Positions 46,806-59,200 are shown, counted from the first letter of the stretch. The stretch: 64,000 bases of DNA from Sequoia sempervirens (GCA_007258455.2 VDFB02270651.1:699914217-699978216), one strand, 5' to 3'. A program made the numbers and translations. The notes: generated from the sequence alone by a model not told the origin.

Positions 46806-46809
46806 TTTT

Positions 46810-46829
46810 TGGTGAACCTGACGTGAACC
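46810..46829 (+). promoter_or_regulatory. Primer binding site of G2
   Basis: TGGTGAACCTGACGTGAACC lies four bases after the LTR end. It begins TGG and resembles the TGGTGAACCCGACGTGAAC type seen in other plant gypsy elements. The tRNA is not identified here. Confidence 0.6.
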
Positions 46830-47189
46830 ATGCCAGATCTTTTTCTGCAATGTTTTAATGTTTACAATAATGCTTTTTTTAAGGAAAATTTTGATATGTT
46901 AGAGAATGCCTTGGATGATTTCTTAGAGGTATCTTCTCCTATTTGTAGATCCTGAACAAACATATTCATCACAATCGTCTACTTCCTCTTTGCAAATCGA
47001 GGAGTCTATGAATGTAGTGATTGCTTGTGTGGCCCCTCAAAGGCCTAAGAGACACATCATTTACTTGATTATAGCTAGCCCTTCTCCTAAGAGGATTCAT
47101 TCCATTCACGGGTTCTATTCTCTAATGAATCATCAGAACTTTACACGAGATTCTTAAAAGCTACAGATTCTTATAATTTCATAGTACAT
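46830..47189 (+). other. G2 leader; gag absent
   Basis: About 360 bp of sequence has no capsid or zinc-knuckle coding, although gag should lie here in an autonomous element. This suggests an internal deletion. Confidence 0.5.
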
Positions 47190-47920
47190 ATGTCTAATAC
47201 TAGAAGAAATCAACAAAATTTAAATGAATCTACTTCTCAACCTACTTCTATTCTGACATCTTTACCACCTTCTCAACCAATTCCTCATTCAACACCTAAA
47301 CCCATTACTAATGCACTTGGTGATTATGATCTTGTCGAGCAACTCCATGTTACTCTGACTAAGATCTCATTGTTGGACTTACTTTATTTTGCATTGATTT
47401 ATCAAGGTATGCTTCAAGAAGCCTTGTAAAATATCCTCTTTCTTGCTTCTACTAGTTGATGGATGTTAATGTGTTGATGGCTCATATTCATGTGGATTTT
47501 CCCAATATTACGTTCTATCTACAAGAACTCCCACCCCCAGATGTGCAGAAGCAAGAAAACCCTTTGATAATTATAGTAAACATTAATAACATTGGTATTA
47601 GATGTGCTCTTATTGACACTGGTTTGGCTCTCAACATATGTGGCATAGATTTATTACCTAATATTAAAATTGACTCTTCTTCTTTAGTTGGTTCTTCTTT
47701 GTACATTCATGGATTCGATAATGTTGGTCATCAAGCCCTAGGCATGATAATCTTTCCTTCTAGGCTAGGACTTGTTATCGTACCCACTTTCATATATGTG
47801 ATTCCCGGTCCTTTTCCTTACAACATTATTTTAGGAAGACCTTGGATTCACACTTTAGGGGTTGTAACCTCTACCTTACATTGTTGCATAAATTTTTTTC
47901 TTACAACAAAGTTATTATAA
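47190..47920 (+). pseudogene. G2 aspartic protease region
   Basis: An N-terminal helix segment (ISLLDLLYFALIYQGMLQEAL) is followed, after a stop and frame change near 47430-47456, by the protease. The catalytic triad lies in CALIDTGLALNICGIDLLPN (DTG), and YNIILGRPWIHTLGVV then TSTLHCCINF is the C-terminal protease motif of Tat-type polyproteins. Retroelement proteases cut the polyprotein inside the particle. The catalytic DTG is intact, but the frame is broken. Confidence 0.75.
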
Positions 47921-48820
47921 TTAGGGTTGACCTTGAGGCTATACACCTTTGTGAGTTGGCAACTGTTGGTCGAGCCTCAATTGTTTCCACTCTTAAGAAT
48001 TGTATTCCATCATTATCTTTTGATGTGTTGGAATTCTCTTCAATGGTGACCACCTTGAAGGCTACACCTAAGACAAATATCCCTGAAGAAGAAGAACCCA
48101 AAGTAAATAATCCTAAGTCTTCCCCTTCCACTTCTTTTTCTAAATCCAATGAATGTCTTGGTGATGATTAGGGGTCCTTGGATTTCTCTGATTTCTTCAT
48201 TGGAGAATATAAAGTCGACCCTATCCACCTTGACCTTCCAACAGTCTCATACACCTTTGCTAAGAAGGCTAATCGTCTTCCTATTAGGAAGGAAAATTGG
48301 GATCCTATCAAGGAAAATTATTTCTCTCCCGCTAAGGAAGATAATCACGCTTCTATTGAGGAAACTAATGTTTGCAGTCCTATCAAGAAGAATGATTGTG
48401 ATCAAGTGGATACATTTGACACCAATTGGTGGAATGAGACTCTCTATGTGGATCCACCTTCTTCTTAGGCTTTGCAAATGTGTTACGACCATGGATATGA
48501 ACTTGTGTTTAAGTATGGTTATGGTGTAAAGGCCTTGGGAATATCAAAAAAGGAATTCAAGTCCCTATCAAAATTAGGCCTCGCAAGCACAACTTGGGGC
48601 TAGGTTACTCCCTTGAATAGTCTATGCAAAAAATGTAGCAGAGAGTTAACATGATTTCCATTGAGCCTCTTGATCTAGTTCATCCTGAACTAATTGAGAG
48701 TAAAGTAGAACCTGAAGAAGTTTCCCTAGATTTTTTCTCTTCGAAGGAAGCATTGAAATAATTCTTCAGTGTCTATTGCCATCTACCTCTTTTCACCATA
48801 AACGATGATTCTCGTATCAC
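47921..48820 (+). pseudogene. G2 protease-RT linker with G-patch-like stretch
   Basis: The reading changes frame several times. Near 48480-48640 it gives GYELVFKYGYGVKALG, then RPRKHNLGLGY. This resembles the Gly-rich (G-patch-like) segment between protease and RT in Tat-type elements. Upstream, 48178-48468 is Lys/Asp/Asn-rich linker. Confidence 0.45.
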
Positions 48821-49650
48821 TTGTATAAAAAAGCATACTTTAGAGAATTCATTTTGAGTTTGTACGAGGAGGCTCCTCTATCTAATGTGGATTATGATGT
48901 TCTTATTCCTCATCCTAAAGACCATAATTATCTCCTTAAAGATGATACTACTGAATTTTTCATGAATCCTAAGTCTTTTGAAAAGGTGATCAAGATAGGA
49001 AAGTGCCTTTCTTTAGAAGAATCTAAGCAACATGTTGACTTATTACAGTATCACCTTGATATTTTTTCTTGGTCTTATGAGGACATGCCCAGTATCAATA
49101 AGTCTATGGTGGTTCACAATATCATCCTAGGTCTCGACACCAAGCTTGTTAAACAAAATATCTGAAAGATGAATCCTAAGGTTATGTTGTTGGTTAAGAC
49201 TGAGATAGAGAAGCTATTAAAAGTAGGTTTTATTTGTACTATCGATTACTCACCTTGGATATAGACTATCATTGTCATTAGCAAGTTGATGGCCATATTT
49301 GCATTTTCATTGACTTTCATGATTTTAATAAGGCCTCTCTTAAAGATGATTTTTAGTTGCGTAATATTGATATGATTGTATACTCGACTATAGACCATGC
49401 CTTGTTGTCCTTCATGGATGGATTCTCAGGCTATAATAAAATTTGTATTAACTTAGAAGATCACTATAAGACAACCTTCATTATCCCGTGGGGTAATTTT
49501 TGTTATGTTTATCCCGTGGGGTAATTTTTGTTATGTGGTCATTTCATTTGGGTTAAAGAATGTGGGTGCAACTTACCAATAGGAAATGACCTTAATATTT
49601 CATGATTTCATTCACAAAATTCTAGAAGACTACCTGAGCATAGTTTACAG
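48821..49650 (+). pseudogene. G2 reverse transcriptase, N-terminal part only
   Basis: The lead-in HLDIFSWSYEDMPSINKSMV, then MNPKVMLLVKTEIEKLLKVGF (about 49170-49230), then frame-shifted pieces corresponding to LKDDF, LLSFMDGFSGYNK and PWGNFCYV (up to about 49560) follow gypsy RT order. The sequence breaks off at a segment resembling FHDFIHKILEDYL (about 49600-49640), just before the catalytic YVDD would come. A 28-bp tandem duplication (49481-49508 and 49509-49536) lies in the PWGNF segment. RNase H and integrase are missing. Confidence 0.75.
49481..49536 (+). repeat. 28-bp tandem duplication in G2 RT
   Basis: TTATCCCGTGGGGTAATTTT plus the 8 following bases are repeated exactly twice, head to tail. 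The 28-bp length shifts the frame. Confidence 0.9.
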
Positions 49651-49659
49651 CTCTACCAA

Positions 49660-51500
49660 TTGATGATCCCTCTATCTAGTGAGGGTGGTGATGTTCACAG
49701 TCATCTACATTACCTCCACCTGTGCCTCCTCATAGGTTGTCCTAAAAACTACCATAGGATCAAAAATTTGGGCATGTCACCTCATAGATGCCGACTTGTA
49801 GGCATCCAAGACATTCCCTTGGACTCATATAGTTGGGGCCACCTCTGTAATACACCACACAATGAATGCAATACACTCTTGTGTGCCCACTAGAACCGCA
49901 AAATAGAAGACCCATTAGTACCAAATGATATATCAAAACATGTATACATATATAAAAATGAGATGAAACTAGAAGTATTGAAAAATAAATAACATAACTC
50001 TTATACCTAGGTCCCTGACCTACCAGTGTGGGTCAAGGGAGGAGTGATGCTAGGACCTGCACCTCTTACACCTCATGTGCCTACTACTACTAATGTTATG
50101 GTAAGGAAAATGACTACTAGGGGTGGTGGTGGTGTTGCTGTAACTGGGACAATGCATGGAGGAGATGAGAGCCTCTGTCGCTACCTCAGTCTCTATGCCA
50201 CTACCTCTCCCTCTTACTCATCACTGCCACCTTTGTCTCCTCCTGCTAGTGGTGTCTACTCCTAGACATTGATGTCTCCCTTGGGGGAATCTGCCAAGAA
50301 AAATAGAGAGGGACCATGCCACAACCACCAGGTCTTGAAATCGATGACCACCTCGACATCATCTATAGGTAGCATTGGAGGTTGATCCCTATCATCTGCC
50401 TGATCATCACTCAGAATGAAATTGGATATAGTGGGATTCCAATGATTGCAAGGCCTAACCATGCTCCTAACTACTTATGTGTATGATGGGGGTGTCATAG
50501 GAACAGTCTATACAATGTTGAACTACCACATGACCTGTTGCTAATAATAATGCATAATCACAAAATCAATATGACCAATCAAAAATCATTCACATTGCAG
50601 GTTACATAGCTGCTAGTGGTTCAATACCAACCACATACCTATGTATGGTCACCATATAATCTAATTTGATCGTAGTGTATCAAATTATAATTTCCAAAAT
50701 TGGAGGTCTCCATACCTCCACTAGCATACTAACTCATAAATATGTGCAATTGGTGTATGAAGGGCTATCCCCCAAGGATACCTGACAGGCTAGGTGCAAG
50801 TGATGTGAGTGAATTCCCACACTTGTAAAAGTAAGCATGCGGTGAGGCTCATGTACTCATAGTGCATGAACCTACCTAGCTCCTGGTACAGGTGTATGAG
50901 CATGCTATGACCCCATACAAAAAAAGTCTTGTACTCCTCCATAGCCCTAATAGTGTGGACAAGGCCCTAGTGTAGGTGAGAGCCCCATCCAACCATGGTC
51001 ACCCACATGGAAAATATAATAACCATCACCCTTTGCACTAAAGGGATCGCCATGTGACCATGCTTGAACCAACAAATGTATATGTTGTCAGTGTCATCAC
51101 TAGGGTTTGGATGCCTTGCGCAGTACTGTAGGCCCTTGAATCACTCTCGGGTCAAGTGTGTCTCATCTAATGCCACTCATCATCCACAAATAGGGAGGTT
51201 GCTAATCTGGTAGATGTCCTCTAGTGTGATGGTCATCTCCCCATTGGGAGGTGGAAACTGGAGGTGGTCAAGTCCCACTGCTCTATTAATGCCACGAGCA
51301 TGCAATCATGATAGAGAATCTTAGGCATGGTGTAGGTCCACCATAGACTTACCCATCAAATATGTCCCTCCTCATTAGGGGACATGCATCATGAATGATC
51401 ACGAAGCATCCTCAACATGTGTCAACCGCCATGCTCCCACATCTCTAGGTAATCCTATAAAATGAAAAAGATTCAAGTCAGATTCCTTTGCATCAAAATT
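49660..51500 (-). pseudogene. Antisense plant-mobile-domain-like ORF of G2
   Basis: The minus-strand reading contains LVALIEQWDLTTSSFHLPMG, then EMTITLEDIYQISNLPICG, then WFKHGHMAIPLVQRV and EYKTFFVWGHSMLIHLYQEL. The ERW-type segment followed by T-F-H-L-P-x-G-E-x-T-x-T-L-x-D-x-x-x-L-x-G-L-P is the signature of the plant mobile domain (PMD). It lies antisense between the truncated pol and the 3' LTR, the position reported for extra ORFs in Tat-lineage elements. It is decayed by stops. The function in retroelements is not established; host homologues (the MAIN/MAIL1 family) act in nuclear silencing. G1 has an equivalent gene at 21720-27430. Confidence 0.75.
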
Positions 51501-52319
51501 TTCTAACTTCTACATCAAAACTTTCCTAAGTATGACCTCTAGGATGTAGGTGCGTCACATAGATGTCTGTGCATTGTGCTGTCATCTGAGGCACACAATT
51601 AGAGTTTCTTGTATGGAAGTTCCCCTGACATACCAATGTGGACAAAGGTCATCAGCACACTGAGTAGACACCTTCATGTCGTCGAGATGCATGTGCTACA
51701 AAAATTGAAAAATCTACTAAAATATGCTATAAAATGCATGAAGGGAGGTCATTCAGACTCACTTGATCAACCTCACCTCCCTGTGCTACTACTTAATGTA
51801 GGTGCTCGATCCTAGGTTCCTCAAAATCTTGTCTATAAGGCATTTTGCTGACTTTTCTCTCACAAAATTCAACAAATCGCTCACAATGAATAGTGCAAAT
51901 GACCCTTCTTGGGGTCCACCTAGATATATGTAGGCCCCTTGTGGCCCATTTTTCTTGGAATTTGTGGTCTTGTTATTTTTCTTTCTTTTACCCCACATAG
52001 CTAGGGGTAAAAATAGGAGGAGGCATATACTCACCTTTTCATCATATTTTTCTTCCAAACCACTAGATTTTTATTACACATTCTTCTTGCCTTGGTAGTT
52101 TCTTTTGATTTTCAAGTGGACCTAAATTTGAGTTTTGTAGAATGAAACTTCACATCCAATGTTGTGGTTTCTCATTGAGATTGATTGGTACCTTCCTACT
52201 CGACCTTTATGGCCTCTACAGTATCCTTTTTGGCACATAAATCTATTTTTAAAGTCTTCTCTAATGTTCCTTTTTTTTCTACTTTAGTGTAGCTATTTTT
52301 TCCCAAAGATCAACTCACT
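51501..52319. other. G2 noncoding region between antisense ORF and polypurine tract
   Basis: No coding motif was recognised. A minus-strand open stretch (51789-52058) shows no similarity I can name. Confidence 0.45.
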
Positions 52320-52334
52320 AAAGTGGGGGAATAA
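52320..52334 (+). promoter_or_regulatory. Polypurine tract of G2
   Basis: AAAGTGGGGGAATAA lies immediately before an LTR start (TGTAATGTCAT at 52335). AAGTGGGGG is the classic plant gypsy polypurine core. Confidence 0.8.
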
Positions 52335-52524
52335 TGTAATGTCATAAAATTGCACCACGTGGCAATTTCACATTTGCATAGTTGACCCTTTCATTTATGG
52401 TGACTAGCTACATTTATGACAAGAACCATATGAGTCAGAATTTCATGATTTCAACTCCATAAGGATCAATGATGAAGAAAAAACAATTTGCCACCTTGTT
52501 TCTTGTGAAACAATGAGTTGGATG
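52335..52524 (+). repeat. 3' LTR of G2, first 190 bp only
   Basis: It matches the starts of the LTRs at 45511 and 52742, then changes at GGATGTCC to LINE sequence (TTTTCCACC...). A GATATCC lies at the equivalent place in the LINE copy at about 38547, giving a short shared stretch at the joint. Confidence 0.8.
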
Positions 52525-52741
52525 TCCTTTTCCACCTTTTGTATCCATATCCTAGTTTCTGATACTTTCTTGATCTCACTTGGGATGTGATCATTGAATG
52601 CCACTTCTACATAGATCCTCACATAGCTTCTAAAATCACCTTCTTTGATCTTGTCATTTTCCCTTATGAAGGATCGTAGTCTATTTCCTATTTCTTCTAG
52701 GGTTTCGTGATACAATTATTCTTGTGATAGGTTATACAACC
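52525..52741 (-). pseudogene. Second copy of the LINE ORF1 segment (no element C insertion)
   Basis: The minus-strand reading YHETLEEIGNRLRSFIREND and VRIYVEVAFNDHIPSEIKKV matches LINE ORF1 at 38560-38764. By eye the two are about 85% identical. Where the 38764 copy is broken by element C, this one reads straight through (GTGATAGGTTATACAACC), so it is the empty-site version. It ends at CAACC, the target site of the solo LTR. Confidence 0.8.
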
Positions 52742-54063
52742 TATAATGTCATAAAATTGCACCCTGTTGCAATTTCACATTTATGAATTTTACCCTTGCA
52801 TTTATGGTGCCTAGCCGCATTTATGACAAGAACCTTAAGAGTAAGAATTTCATGATTTCAACTCCTTAAGGACCAACAATGAAGAAAAAATAGTCTGCCA
52901 CCTTGTTTATCATGAAATGATGAGTTGGATGCCTACATGGCATGTAGATGTCTGCACGACACGCTAGCGTCCCCATACTTTCATCAGTTCAAAATGAGGA
53001 ATCTTGGAATCCTTTACCTGGGATACGTGTCTCTATGGCAAAATTATAAGAGTAGCGGCTCTTCCCACCCATGTTGAACAAAATATTTCTTTTCACTCTC
53101 ATTCCCATTCATTCTAACATTCTCTCACTCTAACTTGCTTCTCTTGCTCTTCTCTTCTTCATCTTGTTCTTATAGTGGAGCTCTACTAGACTGAAGTATC
53201 TCCAATAGCCAAATCTCTCTTACAAGTGCTCAACATTGTGTCTATCAAGCCAAGAGGGAGCTATGGACTATTGGTAACACTCTCTTGATTATTTTTTATT
53301 TGATAGCATATTATTTATTGTGTCTTTATCTCGTGATACAAGTTCGCCCCCTTGAGTGGGGGTTTCTTTCATAACTTTGTGTCTTTATTTCATTATATAG
53401 GTTCTCCTCCCAAGTGGGGTTTTCTCTTATCACTTGTGTGTCTAATTTACTTTGTGCCTATTATTCTCTCTATCTATCTAGGAGTTCGTGGAGGTGGGAA
53501 CACCAAAAATGGGGTTTAACTATGTAAAGCCCTGAAATTTCCCCAATTTTTTCCTCGTTTGACTTGTGTGCAGATTGATCATATGGAGCATTGCGAGAGG
53601 ATTCAAAGCACTAGACCTCTTATAAGTTAGTTCTTCACCTCCCTTTTCATTTATCAATACTTCCTACCTTCTATCAAATTAATAGTATAAATAGACCTCA
53701 AATCTAGAATGGTTACTAGATCCTTTGAGGTTCTATTTTAAGGTTTAGTGCTCTATCTGTAAAGGACACCAATGTGCCTCTAGGAATTTAGCACACCACA
53801 TTGATGCCCCACTCCTGCACTTGCATCCTCTACCTGAGAGCCTCTCTTTCTATCTTAGTAATCTTAGTGATCTACTTTTTCAATCCCAAAATTTGTCTAT
53901 CTGTCTGTTACCACTTCTAAAACTCTACTTCTGATCTACTTCTTGCAATCTCTTTCATCTTATTCAACTCATTAGGTAGTCTGAGGTAGTTTAGGTAAAT
54001 TCATTCCCTGGGACTCTCTTGGTAACTAAGATACTCATGAGTAGTGAATCCCCCTTCTCTACA
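52742..54063 (+). repeat. Solo LTR of the G2 family with perfect target duplication
   Basis: 1,322 bp, similar throughout to the G2 5' LTR (45511-46805). CAACC directly precedes (52737-52741) and follows (54064-54068). The first dinucleotide has changed from TG to TA; the end CTCTACA is kept. LINE ORF1 resumes after it. Confidence 0.88.
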
Positions 54064-54068
54064 CAACC

Positions 54069-54640
54069 TTATCTATTATGGGACCTTTTCCACTTCTTGT
54101 CTTAAGAGGGTTAAAATTTGGCTCCCAGTCCTTGATAAAATATCTTGACTCATCCATTAGATAAGGGCCTCCCTTTAGGATGTATTTTTTCCCCTAGTTG
54201 TGGCATTCAATCATAAAAATCCTCTTGGGAGTACTTTCAGGGTAATTTCCTTTCCCCACTACTTGTGGCATTAGTACAAAATTCTTCCCTTCGATGGCTA
54301 GTCTCCTCCCATTTTAAGATTTTTTTCTCTTAATCTAGCTATCCTATTTTTCCATGCAAAATTATTTAAGATAAAGGAAATACACTTATTTAGAGGTTTG
54401 ATGTTGAGGGGGATCACATCCATTCCTATTGCTATATTCTACAAATTATGGTTTCAATTTTCACCTATCTCTCTCTTCCTTCCTCTACCATCACATGTCA
54501 CCCCACCTTGTTTGGTAGTTATTCCGCCTCCACCATTGTTTCCTAGATCTTCACCCTCCTTGTCCAGTGTGCCATCTAGAATCTCCATACTTATGTTCCT
54601 TTCAGGTTCCTTCTTTGCTCAACTTGCCTCCTCTATTGTA
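54069..54640 (-). pseudogene. LINE ORF1, N-terminal part (DUF4283-like)
   Basis: The minus-strand reading ILKGGPYLMDESRYFIKDW, EPNFNPLKTRSGKGPIIDKV near 54070-54190 is the G-P-W/Y-x-x-x...W-x-P-x-F motif of plant LINE ORF1 (DUF4283). It leads into LYNLSQE..HETLEEIGN across the solo LTR site. Above about 54200 the similarity is weaker and the boundary is uncertain. Confidence 0.6.
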
Positions 54641-55399
54641 ACAACACGCCATATTTGATCACAAATCAATACATATATTATATTATTATTTTTATTATTA
54701 TATTATTATTATTTTTGTTAATATATTATTATAATTTTATTAAAATATTATCATCTTATTATCCTATCTTATTTTATCTTCACTATTTTATTTTATTTTT
54801 ATTATATTACTTTTTTTTATCAATAAAAGTGGTTGTGAGGGGCCACACCCTTCTTTTTATTCAAAGAAATTTACATATGATATTCACTCTATGGATCGAG
54901 TTTCGTAATTCTACATAATTTCTATACAAAATGAAGCCCTAAAAAATAAAATGGCTTCTCCACCTGTTGTCATGTAGCATGGCCTACAACTATTATTATC
55001 GTACCTAAACACAAAAACCCTACATATTTCTATACTATTCCATGACATAAACTAGTGCTTACAAAAAAATAGACACCATGATCTTAATCCTCTTCTTTGT
55101 CATTCTATTTCTAGTGTCACGAGTGGGTTGAATAAAGTAAAGGACTAGTTGACGATGCCATCTGCATTCTCCTCTGCAAGGTTTTGATAAAATTGAGTCC
55201 CAATATTACTCGGTGTCAACACAAATTTACATCCATCCACCAACCTCAAATGACAAATAGGACCCAAGAGGTATTTTGTGCATCTCCAATCCATGACCAT
55301 ACTCCTCCTTTAGGTGCTAGCTCTAGCCCAAGCAAAGCACATTGCATGACCTCTTTCAAACTTCATCTCTAGTGCGACCAAACCATGCAGGACATGATA
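54641..55399. other. AT-rich low-complexity DNA and unassigned sequence
   Basis: 54660-54830 is made of irregular TTA/TTAT repeats. The rest has no recognisable gene. Confidence 0.55.
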
Positions 55400-56270
55400 T
55401 TTTAGATAAATCTTATCTCTTCCATTGTGTCCAAAATCATAGCCATAAATATGGAGGTGATATCAATGTTAACATGATATCGCCCAATTGCATTCATGAA
55501 CATGTCCCTTGACACTAGCCTTTGTGCATGCAAAACTATTCCTGAATCAGTTTTGAACACCACCATCATTCTTCTCTCAAATACTTTCCCTAGAAAGGCC
55601 ATTTTCCTTTTCTTTTCCTTCAAGAACATTGTTGTATCCATTCTCACATAGAATGTTTTCATTTGACATTGCATACTAAATGCTTCCATCACTCCCTTTA
55701 AATCCATGGTGTAATTATTTCATTCTATGCTTGCATACCTCCTCCTACTTGCCTTAATTTTCCATCATTCTTTCTTGTCCTTTCCAACTTAACTAACCGC
55801 CTTTTAATTCTCCTTCGCATTTGATAAGCTACAAAAATCATGCCAAGAAACTACCAAATCTACTACCACTACATTATTTTTCATTTCAATCATCTCTGTC
55901 CACCACCTCATTACCTTCCCTTTATACATGGGCCAATTTAAAATCACCTAAACTTGTAATCAATTCCAAAATTTGCCACAACCATTTACTAATCTTCTAA
56001 TTTGGAGTTATATTTTTATGAATAACATTAATTTTTGTTTGTGAGTCCCCTTCAAGGTGTATTTTCTTGAGATTCAAACATTTTCCCATTTCTAGACCTA
56101 GGAAGGCACACAAAATTTTGCCTCATTATTTGTTTCTTTCCCCAATTTTTTTTGTTGCCACAAATACAAATTTTCCTTCTTGGTCTTCGATGACATATCC
56201 AACTCCATCATAATCAATTTTTATCAACCCTTCTTTTGGAGGGGTCCATTTTACTTCTTTTGTTGGATGC
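55400..56270 (-). pseudogene. Second LINE fragment: RNase H domain and downstream reading
   Basis: The minus strand from about 56270 reads VKWTPPKEGLIKIDYDG, then GYVIEDQEGKFVFVATKKIG, GLEMGKCLNLKKIHLEGDSQ and KLAHV with REGNEVVD. These are RNase H motifs (W-T-P-P-x-x-G, the catalytic D region, LEGDS, REGN) of plant LINE ORF2, as at 30260-30726. Downstream, a 101-codon open stretch (55707-55402) has no similarity I can name. RT and endonuclease are not present next to it, so this is a fragment. Confidence 0.65.
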
Positions 56271-59200
56271 AAAGCCAAATCAACCTAATTGATCCTATAA
56301 AAAAAAATTGTTATTATAATATTATTCTATTATTATTACCTTAGTTTCTTATATTATCTTCTTTTTTTGATTTTATACACACAAACTTTAAATTCTATTC
56401 TACCATTGATAAAGGTCATATAAATTTTATTATGTAAAATTATCCAATTGTTAACTCTTCAAATTTACACCCCTACCAAGTTGTGGAAACTCAACAAATT
56501 TGGAGCAACATGGGAACACTCCTAGGCTGTGGGTCACCTAAGCTTGGAGTGGACCTCCAATTAAGGCTGACTCCTAAATGGTGTCACCTATACTATTCCT
56601 TGCTGGGAAAAGGGGAGAAAGAAACATGAAAAGAAAACTAAACCCCTATGGTGATGCACCTAATCTGATTTCTCAAACCTATACAACTGCTTTAACACAC
56701 AATTTCATCAAAAACTCAACTTAGCTTAACACAACTCAGATATTTTAACATATCAATGCATAAGTGTTTTGTAAGGAGGCTTGGTTCACTTTTCACTTTG
56801 AAGGGAAAAGGTTTCCACGACTAAAATAACTATTGAACTAGTGCACAACTTACAACCTACAAAACATATGTTTCCTTTGCCTAAAGATGCTAAAAAAGAG
56901 GCAAACATTTAAGGAATTATCAAAATTCATAAGAACATTCATCAATAAAAAATTGCACACTATTAAACAGTTTCTAAGAAGGTAAAACACTAAATTTAAT
57001 TAGTTAAAAGGTGTTACATACTACTGTACATGTCTGATATTGAGTCACAATACTATCTCCTACCTGAAAAAGCTCGAAGATAGGCTACAATCCATACAAA
57101 AAGAAAGAAAGAACTCCCAAAACCTTCAGTTTGAAGATACCGAAGCAAACAAGATACCATGGCTATCTTGAAACCCTAGATATGTGCTTTATATTCATAC
57201 CCCTGACTGTGCCTACTCTGGAATACTCAAACTCATTGTTCCTCCTAAACACTAAAAGTGCAAAAGGTATCATTGTTTCTCACTTTCCTATTTATAAACT
57301 GTAACACCTCAAACCATCCTTGACATACCTCTGTGATCTTGGAAACTATTGATTCCTCATGCATTCATTGACAAACCTTAATGTTGTTCTTAAGCTCTTG
57401 ATTTCATTATGCACTTAGAAAGTTATGAGACTTCTTATTATTGTGCATTAATATCCAAAAGTCACATATTGATGTCCCTGTATCTCCTAATGACTATCCT
57501 CCAATTGTCATACTAGTCATTTCATTGTCTACCATTGTTATGAGGTCTCATCATGGTTTTTCTCATGAAAAGAAGACTAGACTGTCCATTCTTATCAACT
57601 CCCCATCAATAAATGACTATTGGTTCCCTTTGAACAATGACTGTAAAATATGAGTCTGGATAAAGAGACTGCCTTTTAATGTTCCCTTGATCATGAGACT
57701 TTGACCTCCCTTTGAACAATGACTGTCATGTCACTCTTCTATACTATTAACCCTTTGGTCATCAAGACATAACTGTACCTTACTTTGTGGGCATTGAATA
57801 TCACATCCACAATAGAAACATCATATGGTATACTTCCCACAGCTATAGATTTTGATTATAGGAGAGGCATTCTTCAGAAACTTCTCAATGACTAATACAA
57901 GCCTTTCAGGTATTTTTAAAACCATAAAAATACATGTATCATCTCTAGAAGCAACATATAAAATGAAGAAAAAAAAATCAACTATCGATTGAGAATGAAC
58001 TATCCTTATCTAAAACATGGTTATTTCCCTAGGGAATCTTCAACAAGGCTTTGTGCTACCTAGATCTACCAATAATATTGAGACTGTCAAAATGATTGCA
58101 TTATTTTCTTTTGTATAACCCCATCATTTACTATTCCTTCACTATTTTATGCTAAAGCTCTGCATCATGAGATTACTGCCACTACATGGAGCCATTCAAC
58201 TCACTGAGATAGTGACCTCAATGTCACAATATTAGTAGATTATATATTATTAACATGGCAATAGCATTGTCATATAGCTCTTGATCACCAAATGATTTCC
58301 ATCCCATCTGCCACCCATAATCAATTAACCCTTAAAACATTATCCTTGGCCCTTGGAATTATCCTCTTATTCTTGACTATACCCTCCTCAAGATCCATCA
58401 TCAATTTTTTTGTAGCATTCATACTGTCTTTTGATCTACCCCATGAACATTGTGGCTGACTGTCACTACATTTTCTCGATTGTCATCATGACACTGCCCT
58501 TGATGATGATTGTCACCGCCTTTTCTTGTCTTGACTGTTGCAACTCTAACTCAAAATGACTGTCCATTGGTATTTCAAGGTCATTTTCATTGCATTTTGA
58601 ACATCTTTCAGATATTTATTATGTATTGCATTAGAACTATTAGAGTTGAAGATCACTACCTTTACTGTGAAAAATGTCATGAGTCTCATTACGCTCTACC
58701 ATATGCCAATGACCACTACCATTATAAAATTGAGTTTTATTTTATGTGGCATTAACAACCCTTGGCATGATTACCAATAAAACCTTCTCAAAGTCTACCA
58801 TTACTTCTGATTTGCAAATGTTGATGGATTATCATCTGCAACAGGTTTAATGATGTAAGACATATCCGTTTCAATCTTGCAGCTATTTATTGGATTGGAA
58901 ATGAATATTGTGTTCTCAAAGTGTTGAATTCCTTGAATGCTTGATGTAATTTTTCATAGATGCAGGTGATTTGATGATTCTATATGCAAAAATTCCCAAA
59001 ACCATTGCTTGTTGAGAAACTTCACTTGGTTGCTCTTAATGTGGTTGCCACTTGTCCTTCCCTTGAAATGTTGACTCCATGAATGCCCACCTATATGTTT
59101 CATTGCTTGTCCAAAAGCCAGTTCTTTTTTGATCCCTATCTTGTTGTCTTATAATTATGGTTGGAATGCCCCCTTCATGGATCTTCAAGACATCCATGAT

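Larger units (their letters stand above)
45511..52524 (+). mobile_element. Tat-type Ty3/gypsy element G2, inserted in LINE ORF1
   Basis: 5' LTR 45511-46805, primer binding site 46810-46829, protease-like ORF 47190-47920, linker with G-patch-like stretch, RT 48821-49650, antisense plant-mobile-domain ORF 49660-51500, polypurine tract 52320-52334, and the first 190 bp of the 3' LTR (52335-52524). Gag, RNase H and integrase are absent. The base order just left of the 5' LTR is ...ATACAACC, identical to the left flank of the solo LTR at 52742. The 3' LTR stops inside its first fifth and continues as LINE sequence. Confidence 0.75.

Noticed and set aside
57441..58755. Open stretches of 60-80 codons at 57441 and 58510 as small genes
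   Set aside because: No start context, motif or homology; length is within chance for AT-rich DNA.
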